A DNA stretch of 64,000 nucleotides, from assembly GCA_025153445.1 (NCBI GenBank), contig JANZNS010000004.1:459471-523470 (forward strand), in the 5' to 3' direction. The position numbers were made by a program, and so were the translations under genes. Positions 26,007-34,729 of the stretch are shown here, in pieces. Each line of letters starts with the position of its first letter. Position 1 is the stretch's first letter. The notes under the pieces were generated by a model that saw nothing but the letters and a program-made list of their open reading frames with translations, did not search any database and was not told where the DNA came from. The DNA comes from Marinobacter sp. BGYM27. Its GTDB lineage: Bacteria; Pseudomonadota; Gammaproteobacteria; Pseudomonadales; Oleiphilaceae.

Positions 26007-26864
26007 ATGAAAATACCGAAGCGATTACAGCCTCTTGTCGATGATGGCATGGTCGATGCCGTGCTTTATCAGCTGATGAGCGGCAAGGAAGCACAGGTTT
26101 ACGTCGTGCGCTGTGGCGACACGATCCGTTGTGCCAAGGTTTTTAAAGAAGCCCAGAAGCGCAGCTTCAAACAGGCGGTGGAATATCAGGAAGGCCGCAA
26201 GGTACGTAACAGCCGCCGCGCCCGGGCCATGAGCAAGAAAACCCGCTACGGCCAGAAGGAGCAGGAAAACGCCTGGCTCAACGCCGAGGTTGATGCCCTC
26301 TACCGGCTAGCCTCTGCTGGCGTACGCGTTCCTGAGCCTCAGGGATTTGTCGACGGCGTATTGCTGATGGAACTGGTTGCAGATGCCGAAGGCAAAGCCG
26401 CGCCGCGCCTGGACGATGTGACGCTCACGCCTGAAGTGGCCCGGGAATACCACGCCAAAGTCATTGCCGATGTGGTGCGCATGCTCGACGCCGGCCTGAT
26501 TCACGGCGACCTGTCGGAATTCAACGTACTGGTCGACGCAGAGGGCCCGGTCATCATCGATTTGCCTCAGGCCGTCAACGCCTCGGGCAACAACAGCGCC
26601 GAACGCATGCTCGAGCGGGACGTCGATAACATGCGCCGCTACTTTGGCCGCTTTGCGCCCGAACTGCTCAACACCGACTACGGCAAGGAAATCTGGGCAC
26701 TTTATGAAGCCGGCGACCTGCACGCCGAAACCAGGCTCACCGGTTGCTTTGAACACAGCACCGAGAGCGCCGACGTCGACGAGCTGCTCGCGGTGATTGA
26801 TGCCGCCAAAGAAGAGGAATCAGAGCGGCTGGAACGTTTGCGGGACGATGAGGATGACGATTAA
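26007..26864 (+). CDS. RIO1-like serine protein kinase
   Basis: A 285-residue atypical kinase of the bacterial RIO group. Landmarks: the ATP-binding lysine in CAKVFKE (Lys44), the catalytic loop LIHGDLSEFNVLV (Asp168), and the metal-binding IIDLPQ (Asp185) that replaces DFG in RIO kinases. The tail is acidic (EEESERLERLRDDEDDD). ATG 26007 follows CAGGG and begins MKIPKRLQPLVDDGMVD, the usual start; a longer frame lacks support. Bacterial relatives affect envelope stress responses, but the substrate is unknown. Confidence 0.87.
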   Translation: MKIPKRLQPLVDDGMVDAVLYQLMSGKEAQVYVVRCGDTIRCAKVFKEAQKRSFKQAVEYQEGRKVRNSRRARAMSKKTRYGQKEQENAWLNAEVDALYRLASAGVRVPEPQGFVDGVLLMELVADAEGKAAPRLDDVTLTPEVAREYHAKVIADVVRMLDAGLIHGDLSEFNVLVDAEGPVIIDLPQAVNASGNNSAERMLERDVDNMRRYFGRFAPELLNTDYGKEIWALYEAGDLHAETRLTGCFEHSTESADVDELLAVIDAAKEEESERLERLRDDEDDD

Positions 26865-27088
26865 TTCAGCAGCCGACGGCCTTGATTAGTAACCGCCACT
26901 GCCGGACAGGTCATCTTTTTCGATCTTTTGTACGTATCGCTGCCCAACCTGATGTGTAAATGACGGGAGGGCGCTGCGCGGATTTTGCAACGCTCCTGCG
27001 ACCACCGTATCGTTAATACTTCAGATTGCGAACCATACTAACAACCCGCCGCACAGGAGCCGGATAATGTCCGGGCCTCACTATTCCC

Positions 27089-28180
27089 ATGCCACGCTCT
27101 ATCGCTAAAAGCCCCGTAGCCCGATCACTGCAGCTGCTCGCTATCACGTTCATTCTGATCTTCAGTTCCCTGGCATCGGCTCAGGATCAACCCCTGAGAG
27201 TGGGCATTACGCCAGTGCCACCGTTTGTCATGAAAGCCGGCAACGGTGAGTGGGAAGGCATCAGCGTAGATCTCTGGCGCCAGGTGGCCGCCGGGCTGGG
27301 TCGCGATTTTGAACTGGTGCCCCTGTCATTTCAGGAACTGCTGAAAAGCGTCGAGAACGGTGACATTGATGTTGCGGTCGGCGCCCTGACCATGACATCC
27401 GCCCGCGAAACCCGGTTCGATTTCAGCCACCCGTTTTACCAGACCGGTCTGTCGATCGCCGTGCCCAAGGTCAAAGATCCCAGCCTGCTCAGCAGTCTGG
27501 GTGCGCTACTCAGCTGGCGTTTTGTGAGTGTGATTGCCGGGCTGGCAGGCCTGTTGCTGGCAGTCGGATTTGCGGTCTGGCTGTTTGAGCGCAAGCGTAA
27601 CCCCGAGCAATTCGGCGGCAGTGCGGCGCAGGGCATTGGATCAAGCTTCTGGTGGGCAGCGGTGACCATGACCACCGTTGGCTACGGTGACAAGGCTCCG
27701 GTTACCCTGGCAGGGCGCCTGGTAGGGCTGGTCTGGATGTTTGCCGGATTGATAATGGTCGCCAGTTTCACCGCCGCCATCACCTCGTCACTGACCGTCA
27801 GCAATCTGCAAAACCAGATTCAGGGCCCGCGGGATCTGCCCGGTGCCAACGTGGCCACCATCGCCAAGACCGCAAGCGAAGAGTATCTGCAAGAGAACAG
27901 AGTGAGGCATACGCTATACCCGGATCTGAGCGCCGCGCTCGAATCCACCGCCAAGGGTGAAACCGATGCCGCTGTCTATGATCGTGCACTGATGCAATAC
28001 CGGAATCAGCAACAGGGCGATCACCTGACGATTCTGCCCGGCACCTTCCAGCAACAACTCTACGCACTGGCGATGCCGGACGGCAGCCCGCTCAGGGGGC
28101 CGGTTTCAGAGAAAGTGCTTGAAGTCACAGAGTCCGCTGCCTGGAAAGGCATTGTCGACAAGTATCTGGGCAACGAGTAA
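27089..28180 (+). CDS. GluR0-type prokaryotic ionotropic glutamate receptor / K+ channel
   Basis: A 363-residue ligand-gated channel candidate. Signal peptide 1-31; first lobe of a type-2 periplasmic binding domain (about 34-128); membrane helix 143-165; re-entrant pore with the exact potassium filter TTVGYGD (195-201); second helix 209-232; second binding lobe (about 246-360). A binding domain split by an inverted two-helix pore is the hallmark of bacterial glutamate receptors such as Synechocystis GluR0. Lobe 1 has the amino-acid-binding look of solute receptors (TPVPPFVM, GALTMTSARETRFDFSHPF). The ligand is probably an amino acid, by inference. A standalone binding protein would lack the pore. 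Confidence 0.88.
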   Translation: MPRSIAKSPVARSLQLLAITFILIFSSLASAQDQPLRVGITPVPPFVMKAGNGEWEGISVDLWRQVAAGLGRDFELVPLSFQELLKSVENGDIDVAVGALTMTSARETRFDFSHPFYQTGLSIAVPKVKDPSLLSSLGALLSWRFVSVIAGLAGLLLAVGFAVWLFERKRNPEQFGGSAAQGIGSSFWWAAVTMTTVGYGDKAPVTLAGRLVGLVWMFAGLIMVASFTAAITSSLTVSNLQNQIQGPRDLPGANVATIAKTASEEYLQENRVRHTLYPDLSAALESTAKGETDAAVYDRALMQYRNQQQGDHLTILPGTFQQQLYALAMPDGSPLRGPVSEKVLEVTESAAWKGIVDKYLGNE

Positions 28181-28206
28181 AACATCACAGGGTGCCCGGG
28201 GTGGCG

Positions 28207-28773
28207 TTATTCGAAACGCCGTACCTGGGAAAACCGGTCGCGCCAGTAGTAGCCGTTCAGTTGCGACTGCGTAACACCGACCGACGTTGAGGCATGGATA
28301 AAGCGGTTGTCGCCCATGTAGATTCCCGCATGCTGCTCTTTGCCCTCAATCCGGAAAAACACCAGATCGCCCGGCCGCACCTGGCGGCGATCCACCGGAA
28401 TCCCCGCCCTCAGCATCATGCCGGTTGTGCGGGGCAACTGCCGCCCCAGCGCCTCCTGATAGGCCGTCACAATAAAACCGGAGCAGTCAAAGCCATCGGC
28501 TGACATGCCACCATACTCGTAGGGCGCGCCCTGATAGCGCTCGAATACTTGCCAGAGTTGATCAGCCGTCGCCGCGTCTTGCGGGTCCTCGATTGGCCCG
28601 GGCGGCGTATAGGTGCGATCAACCGACTGGCTGCTCGCACAACCCGCCAGTCCCAGTGCTACCAATACCAACAGCCCCAGATAACGTAACTGACGATGCG
28701 GGAGGTGGAGCAAGGCCCAAATGGAGGAAATTTCGATGTGTGAAGGGAGCATCAGCCAGCGCATGGGGTACAA
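28207..28773 (-). CDS. NlpC/P60 (C40) endopeptidase lipoprotein
   Basis: A lipoprotein with lipobox LAGC (Cys45) and a C-terminal NlpC/P60 cysteine peptidase. The catalytic set is visible: DCSGF (Cys97), EQHAGIYMG (His148) and FIHAST (His160). These enzymes cut peptide stems of peptidoglycan in the periplasm, like Spr/MepS. The start is uncertain: ATGs at residues 1, 4 and 8 all give an unusually long stretch before the hydrophobic signal core (about 30-44). It converges on the glutamate-receptor gene. Confidence 0.85.
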   Translation of the reverse strand: MYPMRWLMLPSHIEISSIWALLHLPHRQLRYLGLLVLVALGLAGCASSQSVDRTYTPPGPIEDPQDAATADQLWQVFERYQGAPYEYGGMSADGFDCSGFIVTAYQEALGRQLPRTTGMMLRAGIPVDRRQVRPGDLVFFRIEGKEQHAGIYMGDNRFIHASTSVGVTQSQLNGYYWRDRFSQVRRFE

Positions 28774-28853
28774 CCGGTTCAGTATTCAGAATTTACCTGT
28801 ACTTTATGCCCCAAGGATCTGATTGTCAGGTTAATTATTGGTCGTTTTATAGA

Positions 28854-29708
28854 CTATTCTGAAGTGACCTGATCGTCGCGGACCCAGCGGCGAATGCGCA
28901 CGTCCACAGTTACCGACAAGGCAGACAGAGCCGCTACCTTTTCACGCCCTTCCGCACTGGCGCGATAGCCATGGGGCGTCATCGCCAGCAGGTCGGCAAC
29001 CTGTTCGACACCATTGATTTCAAGCGGGAAGTTTACTGTTTGTGGCGGCAGGCCAGTAAAGCCGGCAGGCGCCGGCCGTTCCTCGGCGCGCTCAGGCTTG
29101 AGGCTGGGATAGACGATCTCCCGCAATTGGCGCAGGTGATCGGGGCCCGCATCGACCTCGATCAGCATACCGCCAGGCTTGATAGCTCTTGCAAACTCGG
29201 CGTATACCGGAAAGCCAAACATGCTCAACACGCGATCCAACGTTGCCGACTGCACCGGCAGGTTGGCATTGCTACCCACGGTCCAGCCCGGCCGTTTGTC
29301 CTGCTTGGCCGCCGCCAGTACTGCCCACTTGGAAATATCCACGCCCAGCAGCGCCAGCGTTTGCTCATCCGGAACCGCCGCAGCCAGTCGGCGCAGGTAA
29401 TAGCCTTCGCCACAGCCGGCATCCAGACAACTGGCAGACGCTGGCAAAGCTTCGAGGGTCGCTGCGGTCACGGCATCAGCTATCGGCTGATAAAAACCGG
29501 CATTCAGGAACCGTTGTCGGGCCGCCACCATGGCTTTGCTGTCGCCGGGATCAAGCGACCGCTTTTTCTGCACCGGTAGCAGATGCACGTAGCCCTGGCG
29601 GGCGATATCAAAACTGTGGCCTGCTGCGCAGGTCCAGTTCGCGTCCTGTCGCAGTAACGGGCCACCATCCAGCGGGCAAGCCAGATGATCAAAAGCGGAA
29701 ATCGTCAT
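28854..29708 (-). CDS. rlmA: 23S rRNA (guanine-N1)-methyltransferase RlmA
   Basis: A 284-residue SAM-dependent methyltransferase that modifies G745 in helix 35 of 23S rRNA. The N-terminal zinc-binding segment is LACPLDGGPLLRQDANWTCAAGHSFDIARQGYVHLL, followed by the SAM motif LDAGCGEGYYLRRLA and GVDISKWAVLAAAK. MKKRSLDPGDSKAMVAARQRFL-type sequence (QKKRSLDPGDSKAMV) is characteristic. ATG 29708 begins MTISAFDHLACP; the upstream part of the frame overlaps the thioesterase gene and is unlikely to be translated. Confidence 0.88.
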   Translation of the reverse strand: MTISAFDHLACPLDGGPLLRQDANWTCAAGHSFDIARQGYVHLLPVQKKRSLDPGDSKAMVAARQRFLNAGFYQPIADAVTAATLEALPASASCLDAGCGEGYYLRRLAAAVPDEQTLALLGVDISKWAVLAAAKQDKRPGWTVGSNANLPVQSATLDRVLSMFGFPVYAEFARAIKPGGMLIEVDAGPDHLRQLREIVYPSLKPERAEERPAPAGFTGLPPQTVNFPLEINGVEQVADLLAMTPHGYRASAEGREKVAALSALSVTVDVRIRRWVRDDQVTSE

Positions 29709-29751
29709 GCAGGCGGGTTCCTGAAGAGGAAATGGATGAAGCGAGCCGGCC

Positions 29752-30144
29752 TCATTCTGCCAGATGCGGCGCGAGTTTCTCACGAATTGCATCAGGAATC
29801 GGCATTGACCGTTCCGCTTTGTAATCGAAATACACCAGCGTGGCGATTCCCTTTGCCACCAGACTATCGCCTTGCCAGGCTTCCTGCAGCACCTGGGCCG
29901 AGGCGTTACCGATCTTCCCCAACCAGGTGCGGATTTCGACCGGCTTTGACCAATACGTCTGTGCTTTCAGATCCACTTCCATTCGCGCCAGAATCAGCGG
30001 CCAGTCGTGCATCGTCAAAGTCGGGTGGAAGAGCTCAAAAACCGGCGTCCGGGCCTGCTCAAACCAGACGGGAAATGCAGTATTGCTGATGTGCCCCAGG
30101 GCATCCGTGTCATTAAAACGCGGCTCAATTGTCAGTGAAAACAT
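29752..30144 (-). CDS. Acyl-CoA thioesterase, hotdog (4HBT) family
   Basis: A 130-residue single hotdog domain. The active-site segment is PRFNDTDALGHISNTAFPVWFEQAR, the YxDTDxxGHxNN pattern of 4-hydroxybenzoyl-CoA-type thioesterases; Asp in NDTDALG is the likely catalytic residue. It would hydrolyse acyl-CoA in the cytosol; chain specificity cannot be told. The gap to rlmA is 43 bases on the same strand. Confidence 0.87.
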   Translation of the reverse strand: MFSLTIEPRFNDTDALGHISNTAFPVWFEQARTPVFELFHPTLTMHDWPLILARMEVDLKAQTYWSKPVEIRTWLGKIGNASAQVLQEAWQGDSLVAKGIATLVYFDYKAERSMPIPDAIREKLAPHLAE

Positions 30145-30281
30145 CCGCTAGCCTCTGTTGACGAGTAAAGCAGCGGATCGCCTGACCCGCCTCGGGGCAA
30201 GCAACATAACGCCAAGAGCCCCATCAGGCCAAGTCGACTCTGGTCGAAACTGTGCTCCCGGGGCATTCAATTGCAGAGACG

Positions 30282-30485
30282 CTAGTTCCTTTTATCGTCA
30301 TCACGCGGGCTCTGCTCCTGCACGTCTGAGGTGTTGCGACGTTCGTTTTCTTCTTCCGGTGACAGGTAGTAATCCTTTTGTTCGACGGTTTTGGCGTCTG
30401 GATCAGAAGGGGCATTTTTCTGGCGCCCACGGGATAACCAGAAACCAAAAGCCACCACCACAATAATCAGAATAATCCACTTCAT
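30282..30485 (-). CDS. Small single-helix membrane protein
   Basis: A 67-residue protein: N-terminal membrane helix (MKWIILIIVVVAFGFWLS), then a highly charged tail with many Asp, Glu, Asn and Gln. No known domain. It has an ATG start and coding-like composition, and no better frame overlaps it. Function unknown. Confidence 0.6.
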   Translation of the reverse strand: MKWIILIIVVVAFGFWLSRGRQKNAPSDPDAKTVEQKDYYLSPEEENERRNTSDVQEQSPRDDDKRN

Positions 30486-30593
30486 GTGCGTGCCTCACCA
30501 TTTGCGGTACCTGCTATTGTTCTAGCGGCAGAACGGCAGCAACGTCAAGAAACGAGGGCATCAGGAAGGTTGATTGGGGTCAAAAAAGGGCAC

Positions 30594-30629
30594 AAAAAAA
30601 GGCCCATCGCGATGAGCAACAGGCCTTTG
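30594..30629 (-). terminator. Intrinsic terminator of the PEP-CTERM gene
   Basis: Arms AAAGGCC and GGCCTTT with an inner CATC/GATG pairing are followed by a run of seven T on the minus strand, 20 bases after the stop. Confidence 0.8.
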
Positions 30630-30648
30630 TCCCTATACAACGGGCTAT

Positions 30649-31245
30649 TCAAACTTTACGACGGCGCGCCGCAACACCAGCACCTACCAGACCAAGCCCG
30701 ATCAGTGCCAGAGTGGAAGGCTCCGGTACTTCTGTAATACGGAGTACCAGGTCATCGTGGTTGTCATCGTCGGGGTTTGCACCACCGTCATCCAGCGCCA
30801 GCAGTACACCATTGCCGAGTGGGTCGTAGCCCAGCCAGAAATCAGGAGTACCCGCGGAGGTATGGTTATTATTGGATCCGTTCGCAACCGAACCCGCGCC
30901 ACTGTTAATCTGAATGATAAAGTTCAGCAAGCCCGCAACCGCATTGTTGACGTAGATGGTATCGCCCACCGTGCTTTCGGTTGAAAGCGACTGGCCATCC
31001 ATTTCAAATGTGTTGACGTAGCCGGCTTCTTTACCCAAAAACTCAACCTTCAGCATACCAACGCCGCTGGACAGGTTGCCCTTGTAAAAGCCATCAAAGT
31101 TCGTGCTGGTGAAGACACTGTTGAGAGTAACAGGGCCAATTTGCCCCGCAACTGACGTACCATCTGTCTCGATCATCAGCGCAGATGCGCTTCCTGCGCC
31201 AGTCATCCCCAGCGCCAGAGTCATAGCCAATAGTGATTTTTTCAT
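30649..31245 (-). CDS. PEP-CTERM sorting-domain protein
   Basis: A 198-residue secreted protein. Signal peptide about 1-22 (MKKSLLAMTLALGMTGAGSASA); the C-terminus VPEPSTLALIGLGLVGAGVAARRRKV is a textbook PEP-CTERM tail with PEP motif, hydrophobic helix and basic cluster. Exosortase should remove it and attach the protein at the surface or in exopolysaccharide. The body holds HDDLVLRI just before the tail, common in this class. ATG 31245 follows GGAGG; no exosortase gene is in the window. A sigma-54-like promoter lies just upstream. Confidence 0.9.
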   Translation of the reverse strand: MKKSLLAMTLALGMTGAGSASALMIETDGTSVAGQIGPVTLNSVFTSTNFDGFYKGNLSSGVGMLKVEFLGKEAGYVNTFEMDGQSLSTESTVGDTIYVNNAVAGLLNFIIQINSGAGSVANGSNNNHTSAGTPDFWLGYDPLGNGVLLALDDGGANPDDDNHDDLVLRITEVPEPSTLALIGLGLVGAGVAARRRKV

Positions 31246-31286
31246 TGTAATGCCTCCAATCAGTTCCGTTATGGAAGCTCTGCGAC

Positions 31287-31302
31287 TGCAAGTGCAGCTC
31301 CA
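31287..31302 (-). promoter_or_regulatory. Candidate sigma-54 promoter of the PEP-CTERM gene
   Basis: On the minus strand TGGAGCTGCACTTGCA has the invariant GG and GC at the proper ten-base spacing and a perfect TTGCA -12 box. The -24 box deviates at three positions. The start would be near 31275, about 30 bases before the ATG. PEP-CTERM genes in several proteobacteria depend on RpoN and the PrsK/PrsR pair, which supports the call. Confidence 0.5.
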
Positions 31303-31573
31303 CTGATTTCCACTGCATTTAAAAGGCCAACTTTTAAAGTCCTTACTTTTCATATGAATGAAAACAGGGCCTCGCCGAGAAGATGTCGAGCTGTAAATTT
31401 AGCTGACATTTTCCCGCGAACACTCATCACTTAAGGTAATAAAAATAACGCTTTGATAAGGAATGGAGCGGTAACGACCGCTTTGCGGCATCCATTTAGG
31501 GGGCCCAAAGTGGTGCAGGGCAAGTGGCCTCACTCCAGAACAGGAGTCAGGCCCTCGTCAGAAAAACTGGGGG
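31303..31573. other. Intergenic region with a hairpin
   Basis: No gene seen. A stem GGCCT-c-ACTCC (31526-31536) with GGAGT-c-AGGCC (31543-31553), six-base loop and one internal mismatch, lies 20 bases after the NTF2-like stop and probably ends that minus-strand transcript, although the U-tract is poor. Confidence 0.35.
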
Positions 31574-31963
31574 TTACTTCAACTTCTCCAGCATCGCACC
31601 CATCATCTCGTGGATCTTGTTGACAGCCTTGAGCGGACGCACCATAACTTTGAAGTCATCAATCCGGCCTTCGGCATCGCAATGAATAATATCGACACCA
31701 TTGAGTTTGATACCATCCAGCTCTGTGGTGAATTCCAGCATGGCATTGTGACCGTCAAGGATCTCGCGCTCGTAACGGAAGTGCTCATTGTTGAGTGTGT
31801 ACAGTGCCGCCATCAGGTAAGTTCGGGTGATGGCTTTACCTTGCTGGGGGGTGTGAACGACCGGCGAATGGAACACCACATTCTCTGCCAGCAGATCATC
31901 CAGTGCTTTGGGGTCTTTGGCATCAACCAGGGCATGCCATTGCTTTATTGTTGTTTCAATCAT
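31574..31963 (-). CDS. NTF2-like (SnoaL-type) protein
   Basis: A 129-residue single-domain protein of the NTF2-like fold (IKQWHALVDAKDPKALDDLLAENVVFHSPV, then AEGRIDDFKVMVRPLKAV). This fold serves as enzyme, ligand binder or scaffold, so no reaction can be assigned. It stands alone on the minus strand with gaps on both sides. Confidence 0.78.
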   Translation of the reverse strand: MIETTIKQWHALVDAKDPKALDDLLAENVVFHSPVVHTPQQGKAITRTYLMAALYTLNNEHFRYEREILDGHNAMLEFTTELDGIKLNGVDIIHCDAEGRIDDFKVMVRPLKAVNKIHEMMGAMLEKLK

Positions 31964-32079
31964 CGGCTATCACTCCGCAAACGGGTATGAAAGCGCCCGC
32001 CTTGTGCGCCGGGGCAGAACGCCATTAAAAACAGAAAGCTACCGGGTTTCGCCAACTCGCGCAAAACCCGTGTTCAGGA

Positions 32080-33339
32080 TTATTCCTGCAAGCTATCGCC
32101 ACCCGCTTGCCGCACCCGCTCCAGATCTTCCTCCAGCACCAGCCCGCTCTCGGCGTATTTAAGCGCCAGACGCTGATGGGCAATCGCCGCATTGCGCACA
32201 TCCGCAAGCCCGGAACCTGCCAGATGCCCCAGCACTTTCTGCAATCGCTGGCAGACTTCCACCATGCCTGCGCCATCCCGGGCGATCGCGCCAAACGCAT
32301 CATCGAACATATCACGCACATCAATCTCCGGCATCGACACGCGGCTGTAATCCGGCGCATCGTCACTGCGCTCGTCCGGCTCTTCACACCACAGCTGAAA
32401 CAGTCCGGCAAGTCGGGTGAGGATATCAATACCGGTGCCGGGATCATTGACCGCCGGAGACAGCGCCCGACTGGCAATTTCCGACAACACCACCAGTCCG
32501 AAACGGGGGTCGTCGTCAAAGCGACGTTGACTGCCGACAGCAAAGGCCTCCCGAACACGGGCGTCGTCTACATTCGACACATGACTGACGCACGCCATCA
32601 CCCGCCCCGGCATCAGCAGGGTGCCGGGCAGCGTCAGCACCCGCACGCTGCCGTTCTGTTCTTCGGCATAGGTCTGCAACCCTGCCAGATCCACATGCTG
32701 GACGTACCCGACTGCGGTTGCCGTGATCTCGATGCCATTATCGCTCTCCGGCCCTCGATGCGCGGTGCGCGGCATCTCGCGGTAATGCCGCAATGCCGCT
32801 TCGGTTGCACTTTCAACTGACTCGATGGTGGCGCCGATGCGACCAAGCCGGGCGATACGGTCCACCCAGCGCACAAAGGTCAGCACGACGACAACAAACA
32901 CCAACCCGGTCATTACAAACAGCGTGAACAGACCCGCGTTGGCATAGTAGTTATTCTTTGCCGCAGTCAGGGCGACGATGCTGAAAATAAACGCACCGAT
33001 AAAAATCGACAGCGCGTTCTGTGACACGTCATCCGCGATAATCAGCCGGAATGATCGAGGCGTTGCGGTGTTACTGGCTGAAGCATACGCCGATACCATG
33101 GACGCTACCGCCAGTGTTGCGATAACCAGCATGCTGGAAGCCATCACCGACAGCAGTGTTTCGACCGAATCCTGGGTCATCACCGGCATCAGCTCCCCCA
33201 GCCCGCTATAATCAGCAGCCTTGGCAAGAAACACCGCTCCCACCGACAGCAGCGAACTGACCAGCGGCTTGACCCACAGCCGCTCCCGTACCCTATTCAC
33301 CAGAAACCGCAACCGATCCAGAGACTCAATACCCGGCAT
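32080..33339 (-). CDS. DUF2254 membrane protein
   Basis: A 419-residue protein with four membrane helices in the first 160 residues (LVSSLLSVGAVFLAKA, LSVMASSMLVIATLAVASMV, ALSIFIGAFIFSIVAL, LFTLFVMTGLVFVVVVLTFV) and a large cytosolic C-terminal domain. The segment SEIASRALSPAVNDPGTGIDILTRL is the clearest hallmark of DUF2254. Function unknown; a channel-like role has been proposed from the topology. ATG 33339 follows GGGGGT; a longer start adds ten residues. Confidence 0.8.
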   Translation of the reverse strand: MPGIESLDRLRFLVNRVRERLWVKPLVSSLLSVGAVFLAKAADYSGLGELMPVMTQDSVETLLSVMASSMLVIATLAVASMVSAYASASNTATPRSFRLIIADDVSQNALSIFIGAFIFSIVALTAAKNNYYANAGLFTLFVMTGLVFVVVVLTFVRWVDRIARLGRIGATIESVESATEAALRHYREMPRTAHRGPESDNGIEITATAVGYVQHVDLAGLQTYAEEQNGSVRVLTLPGTLLMPGRVMACVSHVSNVDDARVREAFAVGSQRRFDDDPRFGLVVLSEIASRALSPAVNDPGTGIDILTRLAGLFQLWCEEPDERSDDAPDYSRVSMPEIDVRDMFDDAFGAIARDGAGMVEVCQRLQKVLGHLAGSGLADVRNAAIAHQRLALKYAESGLVLEEDLERVRQAGGDSLQE

Positions 33340-33452
33340 AACACCCCCTTGAAAACACCGGAAAATCACACGATCAGGTCGCCATTTCCGATCGTCAGCA
33401 CACGCTTTTGAGTATAAGCGTGTTATGCCGGTAACTGCCTACACAAATAAGT

Positions 33453-33482
33453 TTGGCAAACAGACACACTTCGTTGTAAAGT
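33453..33482 (+). promoter_or_regulatory. Promoter of the cold-shock gene, with long leader
   Basis: TTGGCA (33453-33458) is followed by TGTAAA at 16 bases or TAAAGT at 18 bases. Transcription from near 33488 leaves about 170 untranslated bases, similar to the long regulatory leaders of cspA-type genes. Nothing else is seen between 33340 and the gene. Confidence 0.45.
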
Positions 33483-33659
33483 AATCGTCGTTGGAAAGAT
33501 CTAGCAAAGCCGTTCACGAATAAGACGTCTCTCAGTTGTAGTTAGTAGTGCACCGTCCTGTTTTTGATTCCGCGTGTTTTTTGTTTCCGCACAACGCTGA
33601 CCAGCCATCATGTCGATGATCTGGCGGCATTTAAAAGTTATGAGATCAGGAAGTTTATT

Positions 33660-33866
33660 ATGTCTACTACTACCGGCACTGTTAAGTTCTTCAACGAAGC
33701 AAAAGGCTTTGGCTTTATCACTCGCGAAAGCGGCCCTGACGTTTTTGTTCACTTCAGCGCTATCCAGGGTGACGGCTTCAAAACTCTGGCAGAAGGCCAG
33801 CAAGTAGAATTCACCGTAACTGACGGCCAGAAAGGTCCTCAGGCGGAAAACGTAGTTGCTCTGTAA
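33660..33866 (+). CDS. CspA-family cold-shock protein
   Basis: A 68-residue single cold-shock domain: [21 protein letters not shown] with RNP1 KGFGFI, and DVFVHFSAI as RNP2. It binds single-stranded RNA and DNA and prevents secondary structure. ATG 33660 follows a GATCAGGAAG ribosome site. The long leader and its own terminator show a single-gene unit. Whether it is cold-induced cannot be told from sequence alone. Confidence 0.93.
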   Translation: MSTTTGTVKFFNEAKGFGFITRESGPDVFVHFSAIQGDGFKTLAEGQQVEFTVTDGQKGPQAENVVAL

Positions 33867-33885
33867 TTAACAGACAGCACGTAAG

Positions 33886-33912
33886 AAGGGCAGCTTAGGC
33901 TGCCCTTTTTTA
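33886..33912 (+). terminator. Intrinsic terminator of the cold-shock gene
   Basis: Perfect nine-base arms AAGGGCAGC and GCTGCCCTT around a TTAG loop, then TTTTA. Confidence 0.92.
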
Positions 33913-33961
33913 TTGCCTGTAATAAAGTGACGGCAGGCAATGACGCGCCTGCCACCTTGGT

Positions 33962-34528
33962 TCACGACGCCAGATGCGGTGCCAGAATACTGTAGAGTTC
34001 AGGCCGGTGGTGGGCGATTTCTTCAGCGGTCAGGCCTTCCATCGAGTGCGGGTATTTCAGCCAGGCTGCCGTATCGTGGACATAATATTCCGGCGCCCAT
34101 CCCACCTCGTTTCGATCCGGTTTGTAATAGGGCACCGCGACCCGAATATCATTCGGAGTATTCAACCTGGCCCGCTGTTTCAGCTCGCCGATAATCGCCT
34201 CAACTGAACGCCCGGTATCGAACACGTCATCCACAATCAGCAGTGAATCCTCATGGGTCACATGCTTCACCAGATAGTTGAGGCCGTGAACCCGCACTGT
34301 CCGGCTTTGCTGATCGATGCCATGATAAGACGACGTCCGGATCGCAATGTGATCAGTATGCACACCGTGATAATCCAGAAACTCCTGCACAGCAATACCG
34401 ACAGGGGCTCCCCCTCGCCAGACCGCTATCATGAAAGTCGGGCGAAAGCCGGAGTTCAGTACCTGCGCTCCCAGCCGGAAGGCATCTTCAAGCAAACTCT
34501 GCGCACTGATGTATTGTTTATCGGCCAT
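33962..34528 (-). CDS. Phosphoribosyltransferase, hypoxanthine type (copy 1)
   Basis: A 188-residue type I phosphoribosyltransferase. The PRPP-binding loop is LLIVDDVFDTGRS (97-108), and VWRGGAPVGI (37-46) is the diphosphate-binding loop. It is clearly paralogous to the divergent gene at 34730: both share DAFRLG.QV..SGFRP.F....WRGG and DHIA.RTS. Bases transferred could be hypoxanthine, guanine or xanthine; the lower level of similarity to Hpt/Gpt leaves this open. ATG 34528 (MADKQYISAQ) is chosen because the family alignment starts there. Confidence 0.82.
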   Translation of the reverse strand: MADKQYISAQSLLEDAFRLGAQVLNSGFRPTFMIAVWRGGAPVGIAVQEFLDYHGVHTDHIAIRTSSYHGIDQQSRTVRVHGLNYLVKHVTHEDSLLIVDDVFDTGRSVEAIIGELKQRARLNTPNDIRVAVPYYKPDRNEVGWAPEYYVHDTAAWLKYPHSMEGLTAEEIAHHRPELYSILAPHLAS

Positions 34529-34729
34529 AAGATCACTACTGTTTTGGAGGTCATGTATTGGAACGTGACGCGCTTTAATGACGGCGACGATTGCGCCCAC
34601 AACAGACGCTGAAAACGGCAACAGGCCGCTGGCATACGAGCCGCCACAGGTTCAATCGCGTTATAATCCCACTAAACCGGCTGTCCCATCAAACAGGGGA
34701 CGCAAACTCAACCACAGTCTGGCAGCCTC

